From: Firm-04 sp045596625
GTDB lineage: Bacteria; Bacillota; Clostridia; Oscillospirales; Ruminococcaceae
Length of the DNA stretch: 64,000 nt
NCBI GenBank assembly: GCA_045596625.1
Contig: JAZOCU010000054.1
Span: 372,001-436,000 of the forward strand
Reading direction: 5' to 3'
This document shows positions 8,071 through 16,813 of this stretch, piece after piece. Below the pieces are notes generated by a model, which was given only the letters and a program-made list of their open reading frames with translations, had not been told where the DNA came from and did no database searches. The position numbers and the translations under genes were made by a program. The first letter of the stretch is position 1. Each line of letters begins with the position of its first letter.

Positions 8071-10791
8071 TTGTACGATATCAGTAAAACTACACTCATC
8101 CGGCGTGATATTGAAAAGGAGATGCGTTCTTCGTTTATCGCCTATTCTATGTCTGTTATTACTTCTCGTGCACTGCCGGATGTTCGTGATGGCTTAAAAC
8201 CGGTGCATCGCCGTATCTTATATACTCTGCATGAAAAAGGTCTGACACCGGAAAAAGCATACCGTAAATGTGCCGATATTGTCGGTACTGTGTTGGGTGA
8301 ATACCATCCTCATGGTGATGCATCTGTTTATATGGCATTGGTGCGTCTGGCACAGAGCTTTTCTTTACGGTATCCGTTGGTAGATGGTCATGGTAACTTC
8401 GGTTCTGTGGATGGTGATCCACCTGCGGCTTATCGTTATACAGAAGCAAAAATGGCGAAAATCGCTGTGAGTATGCTGACGGATATTCAGAAGGAAACAG
8501 TTGATTTCCAGTCGAATTATGATGACCGTCTGAAAGAGCCGGTTGTATTGCCTTCTCGGTTTCCTTGCCTTTTGGTGAACGGTTCGGAGGGTATTGCTGT
8601 CGGTATGGCATCCCATATTCCGCCTCATAATCTTGGTGAAGTGGTAGATGGTCTGCATTATCTCATTGATCATCCGGAAGCAAATCTTGAAGAATTGATG
8701 ACCTTTATCAAAGGTCCTGATTTCCCTACCGGCGGTATTATTATGGGCAGAGCCGGTATTCGTGCTGCCTATTCAACAGGCCGCGGAAAGCTTACGGTTC
8801 GCTCAAAAACCGAAATTGTTGAGATTAAGAATCGTCAGTGCATTCTCGTGCATGAGATTCCTTATATGGTCAATAAAGCAGATTTGATTGCTTCCATTGC
8901 ATCTCTCGCCAAAGAAAAGCGTGTAGAAGGAATTCATGATATCCGTGATGAATCTGATCGTGAGGGTCTGCGAATCTGTATCGAACTGAAAAAGGATGCA
9001 AATCCCAATTTGGTTCTGAATCAATTGTTCCGTTATACACAATTGCAGGATACCTATGGCGTAATCATGTTGGCATTGGTCAATGGTGAACCCAAAGAGC
9101 TTTCCTTAAAACAGATTCTGGAAGAATATCTGAAATTCCAGATTGATGTGGTGCGTCGTGGCTGTCGTTATGATTTGCGGAAAGCAAGAGAACGTGCGCA
9201 TATCCTGCAAGGCTTTGTGGTTGCTTTGGATTTCATTGATGAGGTCGTAGAAATTCTTCGTTCCTCTAAGAGCATTCCCGAAGGTAAACAGCGATTGATG
9301 GATCGCTTTGCTGAAATTGATCTTTCCACATTGCTGTCTCAGGATTCCTATCGTAAGGCAATGATTTTCAGTGCAGAAGAAATCGGCATCAGCAGTGATG
9401 AGATTGTTTATCCCTCTGTGGGTCTTTCCGAAGCACAGGCAGATGCAATTGTTGCAATGCGTCTGGGTCAGTTGACCGGTTTGGAAAGAGATAAGATTCT
9501 GAATGAAATGCTGGCTCTCTGTGATAAGATCAACGATCTGCGGGATATTCTCGCCAATGAATATCGTGTGCTGAATATCATTCGTGAGGATTTGGAAGAA
9601 ATCCGCAAGAAATTCGGCGATGAGCGTCGTACCGAGATTGAAAATGTCAGCGGTGAAATGGATATTGAAGATCTGATTCCCGTTGAGGACTGTGTTGTAA
9701 CATATACCAACTGCGGTTATATCAAACGAGTACCGATGTCGGTTTATAAAACACAGCGTCGCGGCGGCAGAGGCGTTTCCGGTATGAAACAGCGTGAAGC
9801 AGATTTTGCAACCGAAGTGTTTGTTGCTTCCAGTCATGATCATGTACTGTTCTTTACCAATCGGGGTATTATGTTCGATTTGCGCTGCTTTGAGATTTCA
9901 ATGGGCGGTAAGGATTCCCGCGGCGTGAATATTGTCAATATCCTGCCTCTCGCTGAGGGAGAAAAAGTAGCTGCTATGATGAAAGTCAGCGAATTTGATG
10001 ACGGCAGCTATATTGTGATGGTAACGAAGAACGGTAAGATTAAGCGTACTGCATTACCGGCCTATAAAAATGTACGGAAAAACGGTATCATTGCCATTAA
10101 ACTGGATGAGGGTGATGAAATTGCCGGCGTTCGTATGACCAACGGCAATGATCAATTGTTTGTTGCGACGCATAATGGTATGGCAATTCGTCTGGATGAA
10201 AACTGCATTCGTCCCCAAGGCAGAAGTGCACATGGTGTACGTGCGATTAAGCTGCGCGAGGAAGATTATGTGGTTTCTATGGCACGTGTCCGTGAGGGTG
10301 CAACGCTGTTGACTGTAACGGAAAACGGTTTCGGAAAACGTTCGGAAATCGAAAGCTATCGTTTGCAGAACAGAGGCGGTTATGGTCTGACCAACTATAA
10401 ACCTGATGAAGAGCGCGGTTTTGTCTGCGGCATCAAGGTAGTGGATGAAACAGATGATATTATCATGATTTCCGATAATGGTATCATTATCCGTATTCGT
10501 GCCAATGATGTACGTGTGTTCGGAAGAATTGCCAAGGGCGTGCGTATTATGCGTGTGCATGAAAACGGCAGAGTAGTCGCATTTGCCCGTGCAGAGCATG
10601 ATGATGAGGCGGAACTCGCTGAGGTCGAACAGCTTTCGGAAGCAGAGCTTGCTGCACAAGAGGCAGAAGCTGTGGCGGAAGCTGCTGCAGAAATCATCGA
10701 AACAGTAGAAGAACCCCTTGATGAACCGGAAACAGATACCGATTCTGATTCTGATTCCGATCTCGATTCTGATGAGGATGCGGAAGAATAA
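8071..10791 (+). CDS. gyrA: DNA gyrase subunit A
   Basis: Breakage-reunion subunit. Start is TTG 8071 with AAAAGGA 9 nt upstream and the normal N-terminus (DISKTTLIRRDIEKEM). Catalytic tyrosine is in AAYRYTE (Tyr123). The GyrA box QRRGGRG is present, followed by the beta-pinwheel repeats, so it is gyrase and not ParC. The quinolone-determining segment reads HPHGDASVYMAL, with Ala and Met where E. coli has Ser83 and Asp87. The protein is long (906 aa) because of an acidic C-terminal extension rich in Glu/Ala and ending in Ser-Asp repeats. It closes the gyrB-YcxB-YcxB-gyrA cluster. Confidence 0.95.
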   Translation: MYDISKTTLIRRDIEKEMRSSFIAYSMSVITSRALPDVRDGLKPVHRRILYTLHEKGLTPEKAYRKCADIVGTVLGEYHPHGDASVYMALVRLAQSFSLRYPLVDGHGNFGSVDGDPPAAYRYTEAKMAKIAVSMLTDIQKETVDFQSNYDDRLKEPVVLPSRFPCLLVNGSEGIAVGMASHIPPHNLGEVVDGLHYLIDHPEANLEELMTFIKGPDFPTGGIIMGRAGIRAAYSTGRGKLTVRSKTEIVEIKNRQCILVHEIPYMVNKADLIASIASLAKEKRVEGIHDIRDESDREGLRICIELKKDANPNLVLNQLFRYTQLQDTYGVIMLALVNGEPKELSLKQILEEYLKFQIDVVRRGCRYDLRKARERAHILQGFVVALDFIDEVVEILRSSKSIPEGKQRLMDRFAEIDLSTLLSQDSYRKAMIFSAEEIGISSDEIVYPSVGLSEAQADAIVAMRLGQLTGLERDKILNEMLALCDKINDLRDILANEYRVLNIIREDLEEIRKKFGDERRTEIENVSGEMDIEDLIPVEDCVVTYTNCGYIKRVPMSVYKTQRRGGRGVSGMKQREADFATEVFVASSHDHVLFFTNRGIMFDLRCFEISMGGKDSRGVNIVNILPLAEGEKVAAMMKVSEFDDGSYIVMVTKNGKIKRTALPAYKNVRKNGIIAIKLDEGDEIAGVRMTNGNDQLFVATHNGMAIRLDENCIRPQGRSAHGVRAIKLREEDYVVSMARVREGATLLTVTENGFGKRSEIESYRLQNRGGYGLTNYKPDEERGFVCGIKVVDETDDIIMISDNGIIIRIRANDVRVFGRIAKGVRIMRVHENGRVVAFARAEHDDEAELAEVEQLSEAELAAQEAEAVAEAAAEIIETVEEPLDEPETDTDSDSDSDLDSDEDAEE

Positions 10792-10821
10792 AGAAATCTC
10801 TTAAAATCATGGAGGCTGCTT

Positions 10822-11301
10822 ATGAAGCATACAACGAAGCCGAAATTGACATTGTCTGAATGTATGATGTATGTCAAACGATTTGTTGTTCTGTTACTGG
10901 GCAGCCTCTTTGTTCAGATTGTATTATGGGCATTTTACAGCTATCTGGAATTGCCAATGCTGATGTTTGCCACCTCTGCCGTGGTAACCGCTTTGCTGTA
11001 TCATGGGATTCAGATGGAGGAAGAAACCGGACTTTCCAGAAAAGCAGTGTTTTTTGCCGGAATCCTGATCCCCTTTTTCCTGTCCCTATTGATTACGATT
11101 GGATGCTTAATTCGATATCCGAATCTCACTTTGCTGGGAGCAAATGCGGATGAGGTTTCTCCTATGACAGAGCTGATTGCTTTGTTTTCTGCTCGTTTAT
11201 TGATCAATGGGGTATTGCTTTTGCTGTTTGCTTTGGCAGATGCTTTTTATCTGCGCGGAAAACATAAAAAATCAAAGCAGTCTGCTGAGGCTGAAACATG
11301 A
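10822..11301 (+). CDS. Small four-helix membrane protein, unknown function
   Basis: 159 residues with hydrophobic spans at about 20-40, 45-62, 75-98 and 120-145, and a Lys-rich C-terminus. No family recognised. GGAGG lies 6 nt before the ATG. It starts 30 bp after gyrA and its stop overlaps the start of the next gene by 4 nt (ATGA), so the two are translationally coupled. The first helix contains FVQIVLWAF, close to SLQIITWGIF in the next gene, which suggests an old duplication. Confidence 0.75.
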   Translation: MKHTTKPKLTLSECMMYVKRFVVLLLGSLFVQIVLWAFYSYLELPMLMFATSAVVTALLYHGIQMEEETGLSRKAVFFAGILIPFFLSLLITIGCLIRYPNLTLLGANADEVSPMTELIALFSARLLINGVLLLLFALADAFYLRGKHKKSKQSAEAET

Positions 11302-11696
11302 AAAAGCGCAGTTTTATTTTTGTATTTGGAGTTTTTTCCTTGCAGATTATCACATGGGGGATATTTTGCAGTGATCTGCTTTTCATCAAACCCTTGTTTT
11401 TTGTGTTCTGCTTGCTGTTATTCTTTGGAATGTTTGGTTTGCTGTTATATCAAACCAATATGTTCCATGAAACGATCGGGCAGCTTGGTGATTGGATCAA
11501 GCATATGCTGCCGGCATTGCTTCTTTCTTTTCTGATTGGTGCAGCAGATCTCTTGTTATGGTATGTACTGCTGCAAAATTTCGAATACAGTTTGTTTTGG
11601 CTCGTTGTTTGTTTGTGTATGCTGTTTACTGCATTGACCATCGTGTTTGCGATGGGCGCTGCCATGACATTGTTGTATCGTGAAAAGAAGGAATAG
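11298..11696 (+). CDS. Small four-helix membrane protein, partner of the upstream gene
   Basis: 132 residues, almost entirely hydrophobic, with four predicted spans (about 8-25, 29-50, 70-90 and 100-122) and a positive tail REKKE. No known family recognised. It overlaps the previous gene by 4 nt. Its N-terminal LQIITWGIF resembles the neighbour's LFVQIVLWAF, so the two may form a heteromeric membrane complex. It ends about 50 bp before a hairpin shared with the convergent pfkA gene. Confidence 0.72.
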   Translation: MKKRSFIFVFGVFSLQIITWGIFCSDLLFIKPLFFVFCLLLFFGMFGLLLYQTNMFHETIGQLGDWIKHMLPALLLSFLIGAADLLLWYVLLQNFEYSLFWLVVCLCMLFTALTIVFAMGAAMTLLYREKKE

Positions 11697-11746
11697 TTTG
11701 TTTTCATATTATCAAAAGAGATTTTTCCCTTGATCATTATGAAAAA

Positions 11747-11782
11747 AATAACCTGAGAAGATCAGCTTCTTCTCAGGTTATT
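11747..11782 (-). terminator. Rho-independent terminator of pfkA
   Basis: 14-bp stem AATAACCTGAGAAG / CTTCTCAGGTTATT with an 8-nt loop. On the minus strand it is followed by a run of seven T, so it mainly ends pfkA; on the plus strand the trailing TTATTC is weak but could also serve the membrane-protein pair. Confidence 0.85.
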
Positions 11783-11830
11783 CTCTCTATCAAGAGGATG
11801 CGATAAGATAAAATAAGAGCTTGTCTTTCA

Positions 11831-12913
11831 TCAATCACCGAAGGAAACACCAATGCGCTTTGCGGTTTGTACCAGCTGATCCTTAGGATCGACAAATTTT
11901 GTCAGACCGGCAATATCCTCCAGCTTATTTGCAGTAACTTTTCCATTCACCATAGCAACGGTTTTGCCGTATTTTTCCTGCTGGATCAGCTTTGCGGCAT
12001 GTACGCCGAATTTGGTTGCCAGCAGTCGGTCATAAGCACTGGGAGAACCACCACGCAGCATATGACCCGGAACACATATTCTGGTATCGATGCCGGTTCC
12101 TGCTTGTATCTGTGCCGCAATACGAGAGGTTGCGGTAATAATACCTGCTTCTTCACGCTTCTTAGCACGATCCTTTTTCTTAAGCTGTGCTTCTTCCTTA
12201 TCAAATGCGCCTTCTGCCACTGCAATAATAGAGAAGGATTTTCCGCTTGCGGTACGCTTCATAACCGCTTCACAGACTACATCGATATCATAAGGAATTT
12301 CGGGGATCAGAATAATATCCGCACCGCCTGCAATACCTGCATGAAGTGTCAGCCAGCCGGCCTTATTGCCCATGATCTCACAAACCAGAATACGGCTATG
12401 GGATGCTGCCGTAGTATGCAGACGATCAATGGCATCAGTAGCAATATCTACTGCACTATGAAAACCAAAGGTCACATCGGTACCAAAGATATCATTATCA
12501 ATGGTTTTGGGCAGACCGATTACGTGCAGACCTTCATCCGCCAGCAGCTTTGAGGTTTTATGAGTGCCGTTTCCGCCTAAAGTAAGCAGACAATCCAGTT
12601 TCTGCTTTTTATAGGTTTCCTTCATATTCTTGACTTTATCAACATTATCATTTCCGATAACGGTCATCATTTTGAATGGCTGGCGCTTGGTACCCAGAAT
12701 AGTACCGCCCTGTGTTAGGATACCCGAAAAATCAGAGGGCTGCATTTCTTTGCACATATTATGGATCAGACCGTAATAGCCGTTGGAAATACCAATGATT
12801 TCTACCTGATCTTCTCCCATCATTTCAAAGCACGCCTTTGCGACACCACGGATGGTCGCATTCAAACCGGGACAATCGCCGCCGCTGGTTAAAATACCGA
12901 TACGTTTTTTCAT
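11831..12913 (-). CDS. pfkA: 6-phosphofructokinase
   Basis: Phosphorylates fructose 6-phosphate to the 1,6-bisphosphate in glycolysis. GILTSGGDCPGLN at the N-terminus binds nucleotide, and PKTIDND (135-141) holds the catalytic Asp. In phosphofructokinases Gly at E. coli position 104 and Gly at 124 go with ATP use, Asp104 and Lys124 with pyrophosphate. Here the loop is GGNGT, keeping Gly (residue 116) but with Lys136 in PKTIDND, a mixed pattern most compatible with ATP use in a member of the PPi-related clade. Asn115 replaces the usual Asp103. 360 residues, monocistronic, with its own consensus promoter and terminator. Confidence 0.93.
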   Translation of the reverse strand: MKKRIGILTSGGDCPGLNATIRGVAKACFEMMGEDQVEIIGISNGYYGLIHNMCKEMQPSDFSGILTQGGTILGTKRQPFKMMTVIGNDNVDKVKNMKETYKKQKLDCLLTLGGNGTHKTSKLLADEGLHVIGLPKTIDNDIFGTDVTFGFHSAVDIATDAIDRLHTTAASHSRILVCEIMGNKAGWLTLHAGIAGGADIILIPEIPYDIDVVCEAVMKRTASGKSFSIIAVAEGAFDKEEAQLKKKDRAKKREEAGIITATSRIAAQIQAGTGIDTRICVPGHMLRGGSPSAYDRLLATKFGVHAAKLIQQEKYGKTVAMVNGKVTANKLEDIAGLTKFVDPKDQLVQTAKRIGVSFGD

Positions 12914-12984
12914 AATCGTATATTCCTTTCGGGAAAAATTCTGTTATTGCTTTCTATTAGGATTTCCACAAGAAGCGAAATTAT

Positions 12985-13002
12985 CATGCAGTACTCTGCA
13001 TG
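12985..13002. promoter_or_regulatory. Inverted repeat at the pfkA transcription start (candidate operator)
   Basis: CATGCAG (12985-12991), TACT, CTGCATG (12996-13002): a perfect 7-bp inverted repeat. It covers the predicted transcription start, about 7 nt after the -10 box. Position and symmetry suit a repressor site, though it could also be a hairpin at the 5' end of the mRNA. Confidence 0.5.
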
Positions 13003-13007
13003 AAAAT

Positions 13008-13036
13008 ATTATACCAATATTTACTGTAATTGTCAA
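13008..13036 (-). promoter_or_regulatory. pfkA promoter
   Basis: On the minus strand: TTGACA, exact 17-nt spacer, TATAAT, a perfect sigma-A consensus. The predicted start is near 13001, giving a leader of about 88 nt. Confidence 0.85.
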
Positions 13037-13186
13037 TGGATTTTTGAACTATAAAACAAAAATTTACTGCAGTTTTCACAAATTTTTCACAGCGCTCTGT
13101 TATAATTCGTCTGATTATGGTATGATGAAAGTATGCCATAACAAATTGGAAGAATAACCGTTTGATCATACAGAAAGGAGATCAAA

Positions 13187-13852
13187 ATGAAGCTATTGAT
13201 TGTAGATGACGAAGAAAATATCCGTCGTGTTGTAAGAGAATATGCAGAATTTGAAGGTTATACCGTTGTTGAGGCTGAAGATGGTATGGATGCCGTTGCA
13301 AAAACTCGTACCGAGGAATTTGATGTGATCATTATGGATATCATGATGCCTCGTTTGGATGGTTTTTCTGCTTGTAAAGAGATCCGGAAGCAAAAAAATG
13401 TTCCGATCATCATGCTTTCTGCACGTAGTGAGGAATATGATAAACTGTTTGGCTTTGAATTGGGTGTGGATGACTATGTAGTCAAGCCGTTTTCTCCCAA
13501 GGAGCTGATGGCTCGTGTGAAGGCTGTCTGCAAGCGTGGAGATACCCGTCAGCAGGTACAGCAGAAAATGCAGTTTGAAGGTCTTTCGATCGATATGGCC
13601 GGGCGTGAGGTATATGTCGATGGTGTGCGCGCCAATATGACACCAAAGGAATATGATTTGCTGTTTTATTTGGTGCGCAATCGAGGTCTGGCATTAACGC
13701 GGGATAAACTGCTGGAAGAAGTATGGGGATATGATTTCTTCGGAGATGACCGTACTGTTGATACCCATATCAAGATGCTGCGCAATAGTTTAGGGGAATA
13801 TCGCAAATTTATTGTTACCTTGAGAGGAATGGGATACAAATTTGAAGCATAA
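13187..13852 (+). CDS. OmpR/PhoB-family response regulator
   Basis: 221 residues. Receiver domain (1-115): acidic pocket DDEEN near the N-terminus, phospho-acceptor Asp in VIIMDIMMPRLDG, and the switch Lys in DDYVVKPF. The winged-helix DNA-binding domain starts with the LTPKEYDLL-type motif (here MTPKEYDLL) and ends RGMGYKFEA. AAAGGAG is 7 nt before the ATG. The kinase gene overlaps its 3' end by 11 nt, so the two form a pair. The target genes are unknown; the downstream surface protein and protease are the obvious candidates. A -10-like TATAAT is at 13101-13106, without a clear -35. Confidence 0.93.
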   Translation: MKLLIVDDEENIRRVVREYAEFEGYTVVEAEDGMDAVAKTRTEEFDVIIMDIMMPRLDGFSACKEIRKQKNVPIIMLSARSEEYDKLFGFELGVDDYVVKPFSPKELMARVKAVCKRGDTRQQVQQKMQFEGLSIDMAGREVYVDGVRANMTPKEYDLLFYLVRNRGLALTRDKLLEEVWGYDFFGDDRTVDTHIKMLRNSLGEYRKFIVTLRGMGYKFEA

Positions 13853-15269
13853 GCAGATATTGCCCAAACGCTTCAATATGCGTATGCACATCTGGTACTG
13901 GTTTGTGATTTTTATCATGGCAGTATTTGTATTGGTTTGGGTTTTTCAGATCCTTTTTTTACAGTATTTTTATGAAAGCATGAAAAAAACCGATATTATC
14001 CAATTGGCTGATACTATGCTTGCATCCTATGATATGCCGGATTTTAAGGATACGTATAACGAATTGGCTCTGGAAAATGAAATGTGCATTGAAGTACGGG
14101 ATCGTTATGGCCGTGTGATATATTCCCAGGATGTTATGGGAATCAACTGTGTGATTCATGGCCTGGAAAATGAAACACTGAATATTATCCGATTGGTCAA
14201 ACAGGATAATGATGGTGTCATTTATGGCAAGGAAACCAATCCTAAAACACAATCGGATATTATGATCTATGCTTCTGTCATCGGAGACCGTTCGGAACCG
14301 AAGGGATATCTGATTCTCAATACACCGCTGGTTCCTGTGACAGCAACCGTGAATATTCTGAAGCGGCAATTGCTTTCGATTACCTTTTTGCTGATCTTGC
14401 TTGCACTTATGATCACCTATGTTGTATCCAATCGGTTATCCCAGCCCATTGTGCAGATCACAAAACAGGCAGAACAGCTTGCGCATGGCAATTATGATAT
14501 TGTGTTCAAAGGCGGCGGTTATTCCGAAGTGGATCGTCTTGCGCATACTTTGACCTATGCAAGCCGTGAGATCAATCGTGTAGATACCATGCAGCGGGAT
14601 CTGATCGCCAATGCTTCTCACGATCTGCGCACACCACTGACCATGCTTAAGGCATATGCCGAGATGATACGGGATCTTTCGGGTGATAATCCTGTAAAGC
14701 GTGCGGAACATCTGGAGGTCATCATCGAAGAAACAGATCGGTTGACACTGCTTGTAAACGATATTCTGGATCTGTCCAAGCTGGAAAATGGCAGTATGAC
14801 ACTCAATTGCAGCAGCTTTGATATGGAACATCGGCTGACGGATATTGTAGAGCGATATCGGGGGCTCAGCGGCGTATCCGGATATCAGTTTGAATTACAG
14901 ACCGATGGTGCGGCAGAAGTGTTCTGTGATGCAGGAAAAATCGAACAGGTGATCTGTAATCTCATAAACAATGCCATGAATTATTCCGGTGCGGATAAGT
15001 GTATTTTCATTACCCAAGAGCACGTTGCTGAAGGGATCCGTATTTCTGTACGGGATAACGGCGATGGCATGGATCAGGAAACATTATCTCATATTTTTGA
15101 TAAATATTATCGCAGCGAAAACTATAAGCGTAAGGCGATCGGCACCGGTCTGGGACTGTCGATCGTGAAAGCGATCCTGCGGCTGCATAATTATACCTTT
15201 GGTGTGGATAGTACCGTGGGTGTCGGATCGACCTTCTGGTTTATTATTCACCAAGAATCGAAATCTTAA
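13842..15269 (+). CDS. Sensor histidine kinase
   Basis: 475 residues. TM1 at about 15-42, an extracellular sensor part to about 170, TM2 at about 178-198, HAMP, then HisKA with NASHDLRTPLTM (the phospho-His), and an HATPase_c domain with NLINNAMNY, DNGDGMD and GTGLGLSI. TTG 13842 is taken as the start with a weak GAGG site inside the regulator gene; ATG 13878 has no site. The sensor part has no domain I recognise. It likely phosphorylates the regulator encoded immediately upstream. Confidence 0.92.
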   Translation: MKHKQILPKRFNMRMHIWYWFVIFIMAVFVLVWVFQILFLQYFYESMKKTDIIQLADTMLASYDMPDFKDTYNELALENEMCIEVRDRYGRVIYSQDVMGINCVIHGLENETLNIIRLVKQDNDGVIYGKETNPKTQSDIMIYASVIGDRSEPKGYLILNTPLVPVTATVNILKRQLLSITFLLILLALMITYVVSNRLSQPIVQITKQAEQLAHGNYDIVFKGGGYSEVDRLAHTLTYASREINRVDTMQRDLIANASHDLRTPLTMLKAYAEMIRDLSGDNPVKRAEHLEVIIEETDRLTLLVNDILDLSKLENGSMTLNCSSFDMEHRLTDIVERYRGLSGVSGYQFELQTDGAAEVFCDAGKIEQVICNLINNAMNYSGADKCIFITQEHVAEGIRISVRDNGDGMDQETLSHIFDKYYRSENYKRKAIGTGLGLSIVKAILRLHNYTFGVDSTVGVGSTFWFIIHQESKS

Positions 15270-15298
15270 CAGCATTTTGCCATAAGAAAGGGTGCTTC

Positions 15299-16771
15299 AT
15301 GAAAATACGGTATTCGATTTCTGTATTGCTGTCTGCCGTGACAGCGATCCTGCTGCTTTCGAATCCTTGCGGGGCAGAAACAACGACCTCTGCTGAAACT
15401 ACTGCTGTAACGGAAACCGCAGCGACTACCACGACAACTCGTCCCGTTCTTTCGGCATTGACCTATGAAATCAAAGATGAGGAAGCAACGATCTTATCCT
15501 TCTCATGGCTTAACGAGAGCATTGTAACCATACCGAAAGAAATCGAAGGATATCCGGTTACGAAAATTGCCAATTATGCTTTTCAATATTGTTATGCCGA
15601 TGAAGTGATCCTTCCGGATACCATAAAAGAAATTGGTGAGCATTCCTTTATGGGTTGTGCCTATTTGCAATCTATTACCATTCCTGCGGATTGTACTACT
15701 ATCGGATATTCTGCTTTTTCCGGATGTTCCATGCTAAAGACGGTAGTGATGCCCGAAACGGTATCGGAAATCGGATATGCAGCATTTTATGGCACACCGT
15801 TTATTGATGATCTTACCGACGAGTTTGTGATCTTAGGGGATGGCATTTTGTATGCTTACTGTGGTGAAAAAACAGATGTGACAATCCCTGATACCGTCAA
15901 AACCATCAATTATTATGCTTTTGCCGATCTTCAAACGCTCAAAAGTGTAACCATTCCTTCATCTGTTACCCATATTTTAGATGGTGCTTTCGATCATTGC
16001 ATGGAGTTGGAAACCATTCGTCTTTCTTCTATTCCGGAGCATTTGCAGTTCGATGCGGTAGTGAATACCAAATGGTTTCGGGAAAGTAAAGAGGATTTTT
16101 TGATCTTAGGCGATATTCTGATTGCATATCGCGGACAGGATACAGAAGTTACTATCCCCGATGGCATCAAGATCATCGGACATTCGGCATTTGAAGGAAA
16201 TCCTGTTATTACGACAGTGCATGTTCCTGAATCAGTAACACAGATCCGCCGTGCAGCATTTTATCGCTGCACCTCTTTGCAGGTAGTTACGCTGCCGGAT
16301 TCTTTGCAGAAGATTGATGAGCTGGCGTTCTATTGCTGCAATACGCTCAAATATATCAATTTCGGTAAATCTCTGCAAGCTGTCGGAACGAAGGCCTTTG
16401 TTTCCTGTGATGTACTGGATTCCGTTATGCTGCCTTCAACCGTACAGACCATCGGTGAGCAGGCATTTGGATATCGCGAAAATCTGGAACAACAGGGTTC
16501 AACCTTTGAAAAAATCGATCCCTTTACGCTGTATTCCAATGCAGAAGCAGTGAAGCAATATGCTCATCGGGAAGCGATTCTTTGTAAACCATTGGCAAAT
16601 GAAGAAATTACCAACACAAAACCGATCGTAACAACGACAACAACAAAACAAGGTGTCAATGCCGGCAATCCATTGCTTAACAAAAACTGGATCCTGCCTG
16701 CGGTTCTGGGTGGTGTTCTGGTGTTTTGTGCCGGCGGAGCCTTGCTGTTTCGCAGAAAGAAAACAAAATAA
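15299..16771 (+). CDS. Membrane-anchored BspA-type leucine-rich-repeat surface protein
   Basis: 490 residues. Signal peptide (about 1-26), a Thr-rich linker, then repeated LRR_5 units of the form VTIPDTVKTINYYAFADLQTL and VTLPDSLQKIDELAFYCC, spaced about 23 residues. A second Thr-rich stretch (TTTTTK) leads to a C-terminal membrane helix (WILPAVLGGVLVFCAGGALLF) with RRKKTK tail. No LPxTG motif is seen, so anchoring is by the helix. BspA-like proteins mediate contact with surfaces or proteins in other bacteria. It starts 30 bp after the kinase and is probably co-transcribed with it. Confidence 0.88.
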   Translation: MKIRYSISVLLSAVTAILLLSNPCGAETTTSAETTAVTETAATTTTTRPVLSALTYEIKDEEATILSFSWLNESIVTIPKEIEGYPVTKIANYAFQYCYADEVILPDTIKEIGEHSFMGCAYLQSITIPADCTTIGYSAFSGCSMLKTVVMPETVSEIGYAAFYGTPFIDDLTDEFVILGDGILYAYCGEKTDVTIPDTVKTINYYAFADLQTLKSVTIPSSVTHILDGAFDHCMELETIRLSSIPEHLQFDAVVNTKWFRESKEDFLILGDILIAYRGQDTEVTIPDGIKIIGHSAFEGNPVITTVHVPESVTQIRRAAFYRCTSLQVVTLPDSLQKIDELAFYCCNTLKYINFGKSLQAVGTKAFVSCDVLDSVMLPSTVQTIGEQAFGYRENLEQQGSTFEKIDPFTLYSNAEAVKQYAHREAILCKPLANEEITNTKPIVTTTTTKQGVNAGNPLLNKNWILPAVLGGVLVFCAGGALLFRRKKTK

Positions 16772-16813
16772 CGTAATCTGCTCACGATGAATAAGAATAG
16801 GGATAATCGAATC

